A DNA stretch of 64,000 nucleotides from NCBI RefSeq assembly GCF_038433155.1, contig NZ_JBCDMW010000022.1, positions 62,001 through 126,000 on the forward strand. The letters are read 5' to 3'. A program made the position numbers and the translations under genes. Every line of letters begins with the position of its first letter. The first letter of the stretch is position 1. The notes under the pieces were generated by a model. The model was not told where the DNA came from. It made no database searches and was given only the letters and a program-made list of their open reading frames with translations. Source of the DNA: Luteococcus sp038433155. GTDB taxonomy: Bacteria > Actinomycetota > Actinomycetes > Propionibacteriales > Propionibacteriaceae. This document shows positions 1-8,420 of this stretch, piece after piece.

Positions 1-441
1 GACCACCAGCAGCTCCGTGTGGCCGCCAGAGACCAGCAGCGCACCCGCCGGCGTGGGCAGCGTGCCGTGGTCCAGCAGGTCGACGGCCACATGCCCGGCC
101 AGGTGGTTCAGCCCGTAGAGCGGCTTGTTGGTCCAGGCGGCCAGCGCCTTGGCCGAGGCCAGGCCCACCACCAGCGCACCCATCAGGCCCGGCCCGGCCG
201 TGACGGCAATGCCGTCCAGCTCGGACGGGTCGACGTCGGCGGCGGCCAGTGCCCGCTCCAGCGCGGGCACCATGGCCTCCAGATGTGCCCGGGAGGCGAC
301 CTCCGGCACCACGCCGCCGAAGCGGACGTGCTGTTCCACGGAGCTGGCCACCTCATTGGCCAACAGCTCGTTGCCGCGCACGATGCCGACGCCGGTCTCG
401 TCGCAGGAAGACTCGATCCCCAGGATCAGCGGTTCAGTCAT
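1..441 (-). CDS. tsaD: tRNA t6A modification protein TsaD (5' part, truncated by window edge)
   Basis: Only the first 147 codons are present; the gene runs off the left edge. The protein starts MTEPLILGIESSCDETGV and carries the HLAGH metal-binding motif (HxxxH) and the SGGHT segment of the ASKHA-fold Kae1/TsaD family. TsaD transfers the threonylcarbamoyl group to A37 of ANN-decoding tRNAs together with TsaB and TsaE, both encoded immediately upstream. The ATG shares one base with the rimI stop (TGATG), so translational coupling is likely. Confidence 0.96.
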   Translation of the reverse strand, partial: MTEPLILGIESSCDETGVGIVRGNELLANEVASSVEQHVRFGGVVPEVASRAHLEAMVPALERALAAADVDPSELDGIAVTAGPGLMGALVVGLASAKALAAWTNKPLYGLNHLAGHVAVDLLDHGTLPTPAGALLVSGGHTELLVV

Positions 442-923
442 CAGTCCAACCCATCATCACTCAGGCGCTCGGGGCGCTCCGGGGCCAGCGGCGCCGCCAT
501 CACGATGGCGTGCACTCCCTGCCCGTAGTAGTTCTCACGACGGGCAAGCGGCGCGAAGCCGAAGCCGTCGTAGAGGCTGATCGCGGCCTCATTGTCCTCC
601 CGGACCTCCAACAGCATCCGGCGAGCGCCGATCGACTGCGCCCAGGCCATCCCGGCGCGCATCATCTGCTTGGCCGTGCCCTCGCCGCGGCGTTCCCGGG
701 CCACCATGATCCGGTGCAGGTCCGCATCATCGGCGACGCACTGGAAGGTGGCCGCACCCATCACCCGGTCCTCGGCGTCCCGGGCGGTGATCACGAACCG
801 GTCGTCGGCGGCCATCTCGTCCAGCCAGGACTGCCGCCCCCAACGCTCCCAGGTGTGGAAGCAGCCGTGCTCCATCTCCATGATGGCCTCGACGTCTTCC
901 TCCCGGGCCGCCCCGAAGATCAT
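441..923 (-). CDS. rimI: Ribosomal protein S18-alanine N-acetyltransferase RimI
   Basis: A single GNAT domain of 160 aa. The acetyl-CoA loop RERRGEGTA (motif A, about residues 76-84) is followed by the LLEVREDN...A..LY..FGF stretch typical of RimI. The family acetylates the N-terminus of ribosomal protein bS18, but in actinobacteria substrate range is less certain. The gene lies between tsaB and tsaD, overlapping each by one base (TGATG at both ends). The reading frame continues upstream through tsaB, but the ATG at 923 begins right at the tsaB stop and gives the normal family length. Confidence 0.92.
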   Translation of the reverse strand: MIFGAAREEDVEAIMEMEHGCFHTWERWGRQSWLDEMAADDRFVITARDAEDRVMGAATFQCVADDADLHRIMVARERRGEGTAKQMMRAGMAWAQSIGARRMLLEVREDNEAAISLYDGFGFAPLARRENYYGQGVHAIVMAAPLAPERPERLSDDGLD

Positions 924-1690
924 CACCGCTCCGCCGTCCGGGGCTGCAGCGGCTTCAGACTGAGCCGGGCACCGCTGCTGCTGAGCAGGGTGGACTTGCG
1001 GGTGGTGGGAGCCACCGCGTCGGGCTTTCGCAGGTACATCGCGTCGCTGCCGGCATCGGGCAGTTCGGCCCAGCGGGTGGCCAGGATCCCGGCGTCCAGC
1101 CGGTCCGGCCCGTCGGCGACGAAGAGCTCCGGGCAGGCACTGCGGCCGGGCCCGGCGATGGGCAGCCCGGCGGGCAGGTCGGCGGGGGCACTGACGTGCG
1201 GTCCGTCCGTCCGGGTGCCGTCGGCGGCGTAGCGGGCCCAGTAGAGCTCCTTGCGACGGGCGTCGGAGGCAACAACGAACTCCCCTTCTGGGGCATCGTC
1301 GCTGGTCAACCACTGCTTGGCGACGATGTCCAGGCTGCACACCCCGTGCATGGGCGCGCCGGCCAGGCTGGCGATGGTGTGGCCGGTGACGATCCCCACC
1401 CGCAGGCCGGTGAAGGGGCCGGGCCCCAGCCCGACGGCCACCTCGGTGATGTCGGAGACGGCGATTCCCATCCGGGCGCACATGGCTTGGATCAGCGGCA
1501 TCAGCTTCTCGGCGTGGCCGCGACGGTCATCGATCCGGTCGCTGGCCACGATCCGGCCGTCGTGTGCCAGACCGATGCAGATGTCGGTGGAGGTGTCGAT
1601 TGCCAGCGCCCACCCCGCGCCCGGCTCGAGGTCCGTGGTCTTGCTTGCGACGTCGGCCGAGCTTGTCGAGGCCACGTTGTCAGTGCTCAT
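923..1690 (-). CDS. tsaB: tRNA t6A modification protein TsaB
   Basis: About 255 aa. The ASKHA core starts with WALAIDTSTD near residue 28 and contains GPGPFTGLRVG, the TsaB signature. TsaB dimerises with TsaD and scaffolds the t6A synthase. Two adjacent ATGs are possible (1693 and 1690); 1690 gives the same TGATG overlap with the preceding gene that the other junctions of this operon show. The roughly 26 residues before the core are not family-typical, and part of them (ASTSSAD) is encoded by a copy of the dispersed GAGCTTGTCGAGG repeat on the opposite strand. Confidence 0.93.
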   Translation of the reverse strand: MSTDNVASTSSADVASKTTDLEPGAGWALAIDTSTDICIGLAHDGRIVASDRIDDRRGHAEKLMPLIQAMCARMGIAVSDITEVAVGLGPGPFTGLRVGIVTGHTIASLAGAPMHGVCSLDIVAKQWLTSDDAPEGEFVVASDARRKELYWARYAADGTRTDGPHVSAPADLPAGLPIAGPGRSACPELFVADGPDRLDAGILATRWAELPDAGSDAMYLRKPDAVAPTTRKSTLLSSSGARLSLKPLQPRTAER

Positions 1691-2619
1691 CATTCCTTCT
1701 CCAACTGGTGCAGGTCGACGCCCTGCCAGCGTTCCCCGGTGCCGAAGAAGTACACCACCCGGGTTTCGTCGTCGGGGTCCAGACTGCGACGGATGTCGAT
1801 CTGCAGCACGGAATCGCTGAGGCCCTCGGCCAGACCGGCGCCCCACTCCACCAGAGTCACCGCGTCCGGCAGGGTCAGGTCCAGATCAAGATCAAAGAGT
1901 TCCGCCTCGGAACCCAGCCGGTAGGCGTCGACATGTACCAGGTCCGGCCCCGCACCCCGGTTGTGGTGCACCCGGCTGAGCACGAAGGTGGGTGAGATCA
2001 CCGGCCCGTCGACGTCCAGCCCGGCACCGATGCCCTGGGTCAGGGTGGTCTTGCCGGCGCCCAGGTCACCGGAGGCGACCACGACGTCCCCGGCCCGCAG
2101 CAGACCGGCCAGGCGCCGGCCCAGCTCCTGCATCTGCTCGCCCGTGGCGGCCTCCACCCGCGCCGGCAGGTCGATCCCCAGGATCTGGCCCAGCGGGGTC
2201 TCCCGCAGCACCCGGAACCCGTGACTCTGCCACCACTGGCAGGTCTGGGGAAATTCCTTGCGGCACAGCAGTTCCAGCCGCTTCGCGCCGAGCTCCAGCA
2301 GCACCTCACCGGCGCCGCGGACCATCGTGGAGGCGACGCCATGGGTGCGCTGTCCGGGCAGCACGCTGACCCGGTGCAGCCCGCCAACCTCCCCGTCCAG
2401 GGAGGTGTGCAGGCAGCCCACCATCCGGCCGTCCACCTCGGCGATCACGCCGGGCGCGGCCGCCAACCGGGTCAGTACGTCGTCGACGGTGTCCGAGAGC
2501 GCCGCCGCGGGCGGGTCTACCGCCGGGCGCGCGCCGAAGGCCTGGTGGATGACCTCCAGCATCGCCGGGGCGTCGTCCGCCTCGGCCAGGCGCAGGTCAA
2601 CCTGTTCAGAATCAGTCAC
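1690..2619 (-). CDS. tsaE: Fusion protein: N-terminal GNAT acetyltransferase + C-terminal TsaE ATPase
   Basis: A 309-aa protein in two parts. Residues about 8-150 form a GNAT domain (acetyl-CoA loop region VSVLPGQRTHGVAS, about 85-98). Residues about 155-305 form TsaE, with Walker A GDLGAGKT (about 184-191), SPTFVL and HVDAYRL. TsaE is the ATPase that energises the TsaBD t6A synthase and is usually about 150 aa alone. The start is a GTG preceded by GGGA; upstream in-frame codons lack a ribosome binding site. It is the first gene of tsaE-tsaB-rimI-tsaD. The acetylation target of the GNAT half is unknown. Confidence 0.88.
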   Translation of the reverse strand: MTDSEQVDLRLAEADDAPAMLEVIHQAFGARPAVDPPAAALSDTVDDVLTRLAAAPGVIAEVDGRMVGCLHTSLDGEVGGLHRVSVLPGQRTHGVASTMVRGAGEVLLELGAKRLELLCRKEFPQTCQWWQSHGFRVLRETPLGQILGIDLPARVEAATGEQMQELGRRLAGLLRAGDVVVASGDLGAGKTTLTQGIGAGLDVDGPVISPTFVLSRVHHNRGAGPDLVHVDAYRLGSEAELFDLDLDLTLPDAVTLVEWGAGLAEGLSDSVLQIDIRRSLDPDDETRVVYFFGTGERWQGVDLHQLEKE

Positions 2620-2742
2620 GTCATCCCACTCTAGTTCGTGCCACCCGAATCCACCGCCACCCGGGATGCTTGCAATCCCGAGCACCGCGCCCGCCCGGGG
2701 CCCTCGTGTGGAGGAGCCGCCGGGCGGGCTGGTTTGTTCTGC

Positions 2743-5205
2743 TCAGCGCTCGCGGCGCCAGCCGTCGTTGCCGCCACGGTCCCGGTCGAAGCCACGGCCG
2801 CCACGGTCCCGGTCGCGGTCGCCGAAGCGACGGCCACCGCCCTGACCGCGGTAGCCACCCCGGCCACCGCCACCGAAGCCACCCCGGCCGCCCTGGCGGG
2901 GGCCACGGCCACCGCCGCGCTTGGGGGCGATCAGCCGCTCGAAGTCGGCCTCCTCGATCGGCATCCCGTCGACGGGACGCGCGCCGGTGATGGCCGCCAG
3001 CTGCTCCTCCCCGGGATGGGTGGTGACCTGCTCGGCCTTCACACCGGCACCGCCCAGCAGGCGCAGCATGGAGCGACGCTGGTGCGGCAGGCAGATGGAG
3101 GCCACGACGCCCTTGGTTCCGGCGCGGGCGGTGCGCCCGGCACGGTGCAGGTAGTCCTTGGAGTTCATCGGCGGGTCCACCTCCAGCACCAGGGTCACGT
3201 CGTCGACGTGGATGCCGCGGGCGGCGACGTCGGTGGCCACCAGGACGGGCACGGTGCCCTCCTTGAAGGCCGCCAGGATCCGGGTGCGGGCACCCTGGGT
3301 CAGGCCGCCGTGCAGCGCACCGGCCATCACGCCGGCCTCGCGCAGCTGGGAGGCAATCCGGGTGGCGCCCATCTGGGTGCGGGCAAAGACCACGGTGCGG
3401 CCCTCGCGGTTGACGATCTCGGCCGTGATGGCGTTCTTCTCGTGCGGCGGCACGTGCAGCAGGTAGTGCTCCATCGTGGTGACCGACGCGCGGTCCGAGT
3501 CCACCTCGTGGGTGATCGGGTCGTGCAGGTACTTCTTCACGATCTTGTCCACGGCGCCGTCCAGCGTCGCGGAGAACAGCAGCCGCTGGCCGTCGGCCGG
3601 GACGGTGTCCATCAGGGTGGTGACGGCGGGCATGAAGCCCAGGTCGGCCATGTGGTCGGCCTCGTCCAGCACGGTGACCAGCACCTGGGAGAGGTCCACC
3701 GCGCCCTGCTCCAGCAGGTCGATCAGCCGGCCGGGGGTGGCCACGACGATGTCCACGCCGCGATCGAAGGCGCGCAGCTGCGGGCCGTAGCCCATGCCGC
3801 CGGCAATCAGGGTGAGGTCCAGCCGCAGGGTCTTGGCCAGCGGGGCCAGCACGTCGGCGCACTGCAGCGCGAGCTCCCGGGTGGGCACCAGCACCAGGCC
3901 GCGGGGGGCGCCGCCGGTGGACTCCGCCTGGGAGATCCGGGTCAGCATCGGCAGGCCGAAGCCCAGCGTCTTGCCGGAGCCGGTCTGGCCGCGGCCCAGC
4001 ACGTCGCGCCCGGCGATCGCGTCGGGGATGGTCGCGGACTGGATCGGGAAGGGGCTGGTGATCCCCTGCTTGTCCAGCGCAGCAACCAGCTTGGTCGGCA
4101 CGCCCAGGGCGGCGAAGCCCTCGGTCTCCACCACCGCGGAGTCATCCACCTCGCCCAGGTCAGTGGCCTCCCAGCTCATCTGGTCCAGATTCTCGTTCGA
4201 CGGGCGGTCCTCGCGCTCGAAGTCGCGGCGCCCGCCGCGGTCGTCGCGACGCTCGTAGCCACCGCGCGAGCCGCGGTCATCCCGACGGAAGTCACGACGC
4301 TCACCCCGGTCCTCCCGGTTGAAGCTGCGGGCCGGGCGATCCTCCCGGTTGAAGCTCGGGCGCTCGCTGCGAACGGGCCGGTCCTGGTAGGACGGCCGGT
4401 CCTGCCGCGGCTTCTCGTCGCGCCAGGTGCGCTCGTCGGCCGGCAGCTGGTCCCCGCCCTGGTAGTTGCGACGGGGACGATCGTCGCGCTGGAAGCGCGC
4501 CCGGTCATCACGGTGCGGGCGCTCGGGACGGTCCCACGGCTTGCGCTCGGCGCGGGGCTCCCACTTGGGGCGGGGCGCGGGGTCGACGTTGCGCGCGGGG
4601 CGGTACTCCTTGCGGGGGCCGCGATCCTCGAACCGGTCATCCCGGTTGAAGGAGCGCCGCTCGCCGCGGTCATCGCGACGGTCGTCGCGCCGATCATCCC
4701 GACCGAAGCCGCGGTCATTGCGCTTGAAGCCGCCGCGGTCGTCGCGGTTGAACCGGTCATCGCGGTTGTAGGAACGCGAATCGCGGTTGCCGTAGCCGCG
4801 GCTGTCCCGGCTGTCGGTGCCGCGGTTGTCATAGCTGCGGGGCGCACGGCCACCGAAGCCACCCTCGCGGGGCTCGACGGCGGCAAAGTTGCGGCCCTTG
4901 GAGTCGGAGCGACGGGGGGCGTCGCTGCGGTAGTCGTCGCGGCGCTCGTAGCCGCCGTCGCGGCCGCCGCGCTGGTCCCGGTCACCGGAACGGAAACCGC
5001 GGTCGTCACGGGAGGGACGGTCGTCGTCGAACTTCTTGCGGGGCTCCCACGGCTTGCGGGGGTTCTTGCCATAGGCCTCGCGCTTCTCTGCACTCCAGCG
5101 ATTCTTCGCGGTGCCGTCGGCCTTGAAGCTCTTGGGGCCCTTCTTGGCGGGCTTGAATCCGGGGGTCTTGGCGGCCTTGCGGCCATGCGGGGTGGGACGG
5201 GGCAT
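2743..5205 (-). CDS. DEAD-box RNA helicase with long Arg/Asp-rich N-terminal region
   Basis: 820 aa. Residues about 1-360 are low-complexity and dominated by RDDR, NRDD and similar charged repeats. The helicase core (about 360-720) has a Q motif (PFPIQ), GQTGSGKT (about 410), PTRELALQ, TPGRL, DEAD (about 513), SAT, ATDVAARG and HRAGRTARAG. The C-terminus (about 760-820) is an RGG/GRG tail. Similar proteins act in RNA unwinding, ribosome assembly and cold adaptation. Such tails usually bind RNA and promote condensates; that role is inferred here. The ATG at 5205 follows AAGTGAG. The start of the core is clear but the exact N-terminus is less so. Confidence 0.9.
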   Translation of the reverse strand: MPRPTPHGRKAAKTPGFKPAKKGPKSFKADGTAKNRWSAEKREAYGKNPRKPWEPRKKFDDDRPSRDDRGFRSGDRDQRGGRDGGYERRDDYRSDAPRRSDSKGRNFAAVEPREGGFGGRAPRSYDNRGTDSRDSRGYGNRDSRSYNRDDRFNRDDRGGFKRNDRGFGRDDRRDDRRDDRGERRSFNRDDRFEDRGPRKEYRPARNVDPAPRPKWEPRAERKPWDRPERPHRDDRARFQRDDRPRRNYQGGDQLPADERTWRDEKPRQDRPSYQDRPVRSERPSFNREDRPARSFNREDRGERRDFRRDDRGSRGGYERRDDRGGRRDFEREDRPSNENLDQMSWEATDLGEVDDSAVVETEGFAALGVPTKLVAALDKQGITSPFPIQSATIPDAIAGRDVLGRGQTGSGKTLGFGLPMLTRISQAESTGGAPRGLVLVPTRELALQCADVLAPLAKTLRLDLTLIAGGMGYGPQLRAFDRGVDIVVATPGRLIDLLEQGAVDLSQVLVTVLDEADHMADLGFMPAVTTLMDTVPADGQRLLFSATLDGAVDKIVKKYLHDPITHEVDSDRASVTTMEHYLLHVPPHEKNAITAEIVNREGRTVVFARTQMGATRIASQLREAGVMAGALHGGLTQGARTRILAAFKEGTVPVLVATDVAARGIHVDDVTLVLEVDPPMNSKDYLHRAGRTARAGTKGVVASICLPHQRRSMLRLLGGAGVKAEQVTTHPGEEQLAAITGARPVDGMPIEEADFERLIAPKRGGGRGPRQGGRGGFGGGGRGGYRGQGGGRRFGDRDRDRGGRGFDRDRGGNDGWRRER

Positions 5206-5614
5206 GGTGGTACTCACTTCTGGGCGCAGCACGCCCATCGGGGCAGCCTTCGCGGCTGGTTCAGCAACGGCCCGCGGACTTGCGGCGGGCGGTAGAACCG
5301 CGGCGCACCAACATGCACGTTCTGTGATCGCAAATTGATGGGCGGCGGCACATGGCACTCGAAGCCATGGTTGGCATCAGGCGCTTGCGGGCGAATTGGT
5401 CGCCTCATCCAAGCTGCAACTGATTCGCATCGTGGGCCAACTGCCGTCGATCCTCACCGACGAATTGCCCAACGCGTCGTCGACTCTACCAGTGATCCGC
5501 CTGCCCGACGAATTGTCCCTGTGGGGCCGCTGAGGTGACATCGCTTGTGGTGGCAGGGTTACTGGGCTGCCCCGAGGCCGGCAACCCAGGGTTGGTCGCG
5601 GCCCGGATGCCTGC

Positions 5615-5674
5615 TGTTCAGATTCGTTGCGCGGCGTTCAGATTTGTTTCGAAGTGTTCAGCCCGGCGTTCCCC
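5615..5674 (+). repeat. Three 20-bp-period GTTCA repeats upstream of the glycosyltransferase
   Basis: Units start at 5615, 5635 and 5655. The first two share GTTCAGATT(C/T)GTT; the third keeps only TGTTCAG. A period of two helical turns places the boxes on one face of the DNA, as expected for a transcription-factor site array. The array sits 45-105 bp before the GTG at 5719. Confidence 0.55.
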
Positions 5675-5705
5675 CGGCATGGCGAGCCGACCGTTGCCGC
5701 GGGTC

Positions 5706-5711
5706 TACCAT
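5706..5711 (+). promoter_or_regulatory. -10 box TACCAT for a leaderless glycosyltransferase mRNA
   Basis: TACCAT ends 7 nt before the GTG start at 5719, and no Shine-Dalgarno is present. Identical spacing and sequence occur before the YciI gene at 37357. Confidence 0.55.
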
Positions 5712-5718
5712 CGAAAAT

Positions 5719-6864
5719 GTGAGAGTTGCTTTTGCGGCAGAATCCTTCCTCCCCCAGGTCAATGGGGTCACCAATTCGGTGCTCCGGATGTTGGAGCACC
5801 TGCAGGCCAATGGTCACGAGGCGCTTGTGTTGGCCCCCGCTGACGCCGGCCGGGTCCCCAAGCAGTACGCCGGTTTCCCGGTGGTCACGCTGTCCAGCGT
5901 CGGCCTGCCCGGCTATTCCGACGTGCGGGTGAACACCGCGCCGCGGTTCATGATCGAGCGAACCCTGGCCGACTTCAAGCCCGACGTGGTGCACCTGGCC
6001 GCCCCCTTCGCCATCGGCTACAAGGCGGCCCTGAGCGCCGCCAAGCTGAACGTCCCCAGCGTGGCGATCTACCAGACCGAGATCGCCACCTACGCCGCCC
6101 AGTACGGCTTCCCGGCGCTGGAGCCGGTCTTCTGGTACCGGCTGAAGCAGGCCCACTCCCTGGCGACCTTGAACTTCGCCCCCTCCACCTATGCCCGGGA
6201 CCAGTTGATGAGCCAGGGCATCCCGCGGGTCGGGATCTGGGCGCGCGGCGTGGATTCCGTACGCTTCCACCCGGCCAAGCGCGACGAGGACCTGCGCCGC
6301 CAGTGGGCCCCCAATGGCGAGCGGATCGTGGGCTACATGGGCCGGCTGGCCGCCGAGAAGCGGGTGCAGGACCTGGCGGCCATCGCCGACATCCCCGGCA
6401 TCAAGCTGGTGATCATCGGCGACGGCCCCAGCCGGGCCGAGCTGGAGCAGAAGCTGCCCGACGCCGTCTTCCTGGGCATGAAGGGCGGCGACGAGCTGCC
6501 CCGCTGCCTGGCCAGTTTCGACCTGTTCGTGCACACCGGGGAGCTGGAGACCTTCGGCCAGACCATCCAGGAGGCCGGGGCCAGCGGGCTGCCGGTGATC
6601 GCCCCCCGCCGCGGCGGACCGATCGACCTGGTGCAGCCCTCCCACAATGGCTGGCTCTACGAGCCGGGCCGGCTGGACCAGTTGCGCGGGTACGTGCTGG
6701 ACCTGGTGGGCGACGACCGCAAGCGCGAGGCCTTTGGCCGCACCGCCAGGGCGACCGTCGAGTACCGGACCTGGCCCTACATCTGCGGCGAGCTGGTGGA
6801 GCACTACCGCGAGGCGATCAAGATGGGCGTCCGGATTCCCCGGCTCACCAACTCACTGCGCTGA
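5719..6864 (+). CDS. GT4 family glycosyltransferase, MgtA/PimB-like mannosyltransferase
   Basis: 381 aa with a GT-B fold. The N-terminal nucleotide-binding half opens VRVAFAAESFLPQVNGVTNS, characteristic of the MgtA/PimB branch. The C-terminal half has GRLAAEKRV and the acidic EAGASGLPVIAPRRGG donor-binding motif. Relatives use GDP-mannose (some use other donors) on phosphatidylinositol or glucuronyl-diacylglycerol acceptors at the inner membrane face, building mannolipids and lipoglycans. Acceptor specificity cannot be read from sequence. The start is GTG 5719 by alignment to the family; upstream in-frame residues are Arg-rich non-conserved sequence. It is monocistronic and converges on nnr. 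Confidence 0.88.
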   Translation: MRVAFAAESFLPQVNGVTNSVLRMLEHLQANGHEALVLAPADAGRVPKQYAGFPVVTLSSVGLPGYSDVRVNTAPRFMIERTLADFKPDVVHLAAPFAIGYKAALSAAKLNVPSVAIYQTEIATYAAQYGFPALEPVFWYRLKQAHSLATLNFAPSTYARDQLMSQGIPRVGIWARGVDSVRFHPAKRDEDLRRQWAPNGERIVGYMGRLAAEKRVQDLAAIADIPGIKLVIIGDGPSRAELEQKLPDAVFLGMKGGDELPRCLASFDLFVHTGELETFGQTIQEAGASGLPVIAPRRGGPIDLVQPSHNGWLYEPGRLDQLRGYVLDLVGDDRKREAFGRTARATVEYRTWPYICGELVEHYREAIKMGVRIPRLTNSLR

Positions 6865-6893
6865 CCCAGGGCGCAGGCCCAACCACGATCCCC

Positions 6894-6934
6894 GAGCCCG
6901 TCGAGGGGCCTTGGCCGAGGGGCCTCGACAAGCT
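6894..6934. repeat. Inverted pair of the GAGC(C/T)TGTCGAGG dispersed repeat
   Basis: One copy (6894-6910, GAGCCCGTCGAGGGGCC) faces an inverted copy (6921-6934, GGCCTCGACAAGCT), giving a stem-loop between the convergent glycosyltransferase and nnr genes. It may serve as a bidirectional terminator. A further partial copy (GAGCCTGTCGCGG) lies at about 6975-6990. Confidence 0.6.
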
Positions 6935-7007
6935 AGGCTATCGTGGCTGGCTTCGGCGCAGTGGTGACCACGAGCCCAGAGCCTGTCGCGGGGTCTGACC
7001 AGCACAA

Positions 7008-8420
7008 TCACCAGAAGGGGTCGAACTCCGCCACCACGGCGGCCACCTCGCGGCCGACCACGTCCGGCGGCCACGGGCCCCGCTTGCGCTTGGCGGCCAT
7101 CGCCTGCACCGAGGAGCCCAGCAGGGCGGCGTCGGAGGCGCTCATCCCGCTGGCCAGCAGCGACGCGCAGATCCCGGCCAGCACGTCACCCGACCCGGCC
7201 TGGGCGCTCCAGTGCGGGCCGGGCACGGCCAGGCGCACCCGGCCGTCGGGTTCGATCACGTACTGGGTGGCGCCCTTGAGCAGCACGACGGCATTCCACC
7301 GCTCCGCAGCCTGCCGGCCGTACCACAGCGGATCGGTCTCCACCTGTTCCCGCTTCACTCCGAGCATCCGGGACATCTCCCCGGCGTGCGGGGTGAGCAG
7401 GCTGTTGGCCGGGACGGCGTCGGGCAGGGCCAGCAGCGCGTCGGCGTCGATCACGGCCGGGGTGTTGCTGGCCAGCCGCCCCGCCAGCCGGTCCCGGTTG
7501 GCCTCGGTCTGGCCCCAGCCGGAGCCCAGCAACCAGGCCTGCACTCCCCCCTCCCCCTGGGTGACGCTGGGCAGCTGGGAGCGGATCAGCCCGGCGGCGA
7601 TGTCCGGCCCGACAAAGCGGATCATCCCGGTGCCGGCGTGCAGGGCGCCGATGGTGCCCAGGACCGCGGCACCCGGGTAGCGGGTGGAGCCGGTGTCGAT
7701 CCCGACCACGCCGCGGGAGTACTTGTGGCTGGTGGGGCCGGGAACGGGCCACAACCGGGCAATGTCGGCGGGCTCGGCCTGCAGGGCCACGGGTTCCGCG
7801 TCGACCCGCAGCCCGATCGGGTGCCGCTCCACCACCCCGCACCGACGGGCGGCCGGCTGCAGCACATGACAGGGCTTGAGCACGTCGAAGGTGATGGTGC
7901 GGGTGGCGCAGAAACTCTGCTCCGGCAAGGTTCCCAGGTCGGCGCCCAGACCCGACGGCAGGTCGACGGCCAGCACCTCGATCCCCAGCACCTCGGCCTC
8001 GGCGGCGAAGGTGGCCACCACGTCCGGCAGCCCTGGCCGTCCGCCGATTCCCAGCACGGCGTCGATCACCAGGTAGGTGTCGGCCAGCGCCTGGGTGGCG
8101 GCCAGCGTGTCCAGCTCCTGGCAACCCGCGGAACGGGCGGCAGCCAGGCCGGCTTCATGCCCGGAACCGGCGGTGAGCCAGAAGCTCACCCGGCACCCCG
8201 CCGTGGCCAGCCGGGCGGCGGCGTACAGCCCGTCGCCGCCATTGTTGCCGGGGCCGACGGCCACCAGCACCGGGCTGTGCGGGATGTTGTCACCCAGCAT
8301 CCGCAGGGCGGCCTCCGCCACCCCGTCCGCGGCCACCTGCATCAGGTCGACGCCGGGGTTCTGGGCGAAGAACTCCTCCTCCGCCTCGCGGACCGCCTGG
8401 GCGCTGTGGATGGGAATCAT
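7008..8420 (-). CDS. nnr: Bifunctional NAD(P)HX epimerase / ADP-dependent NAD(P)HX dehydratase
   Basis: 470 aa. The N-terminal YjeF/NnrE half (about 1-215) has GPGNNGGDG and epimerises hydrated NAD(P)H. The C-terminal ribokinase-fold NnrD half ends with the ADP-binding AGSGDVLAG motif and removes the hydrate using ADP or ATP. Together they repair damaged nicotinamide cofactors in the cytosol. The ATG overlaps the acpS stop by four bases (ATGA), which is the usual acpS-nnr coupling in actinobacteria. Confidence 0.95.
   Translation of the reverse strand: MIPIHSAQAVREAEEEFFAQNPGVDLMQVAADGVAEAALRMLGDNIPHSPVLVAVGPGNNGGDGLYAAARLATAGCRVSFWLTAGSGHEAGLAAARSAGCQELDTLAATQALADTYLVIDAVLGIGGRPGLPDVVATFAAEAEVLGIEVLAVDLPSGLGADLGTLPEQSFCATRTITFDVLKPCHVLQPAARRCGVVERHPIGLRVDAEPVALQAEPADIARLWPVPGPTSHKYSRGVVGIDTGSTRYPGAAVLGTIGALHAGTGMIRFVGPDIAAGLIRSQLPSVTQGEGGVQAWLLGSGWGQTEANRDRLAGRLASNTPAVIDADALLALPDAVPANSLLTPHAGEMSRMLGVKREQVETDPLWYGRQAAERWNAVVLLKGATQYVIEPDGRVRLAVPGPHWSAQAGSGDVLAGICASLLASGMSASDAALLGSSVQAMAAKRKRGPWPPDVVGREVAAVVAEFDPFW

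Larger units (their letters stand above)
5206..5718. other. Divergent intergenic region between helicase and glycosyltransferase genes
   Basis: No credible gene is seen. A minus-strand TAGAGT at 5483-5488 could be the -10 of the helicase, which would give a leader of about 275 nt, long as is common for autoregulated DEAD-box genes. GACGAATTG occurs at 5459 and 5507, and a related GCGAATTG at 5391. Three copies of (T/C)GTTCA recur at an exact 20-bp period at 5615, 5635 and 5655, upstream of the glycosyltransferase start. Confidence 0.5.

Noticed and set aside
2638..5295. 885-codon open frame antisense to the DEAD-box helicase
   Set aside because: It is the mirror of the RDD/RGG repeats (repetitive GC-biased codons) and reads as Ala/Val/Gly-rich monotony with no domain. 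The helicase frame has all motifs.
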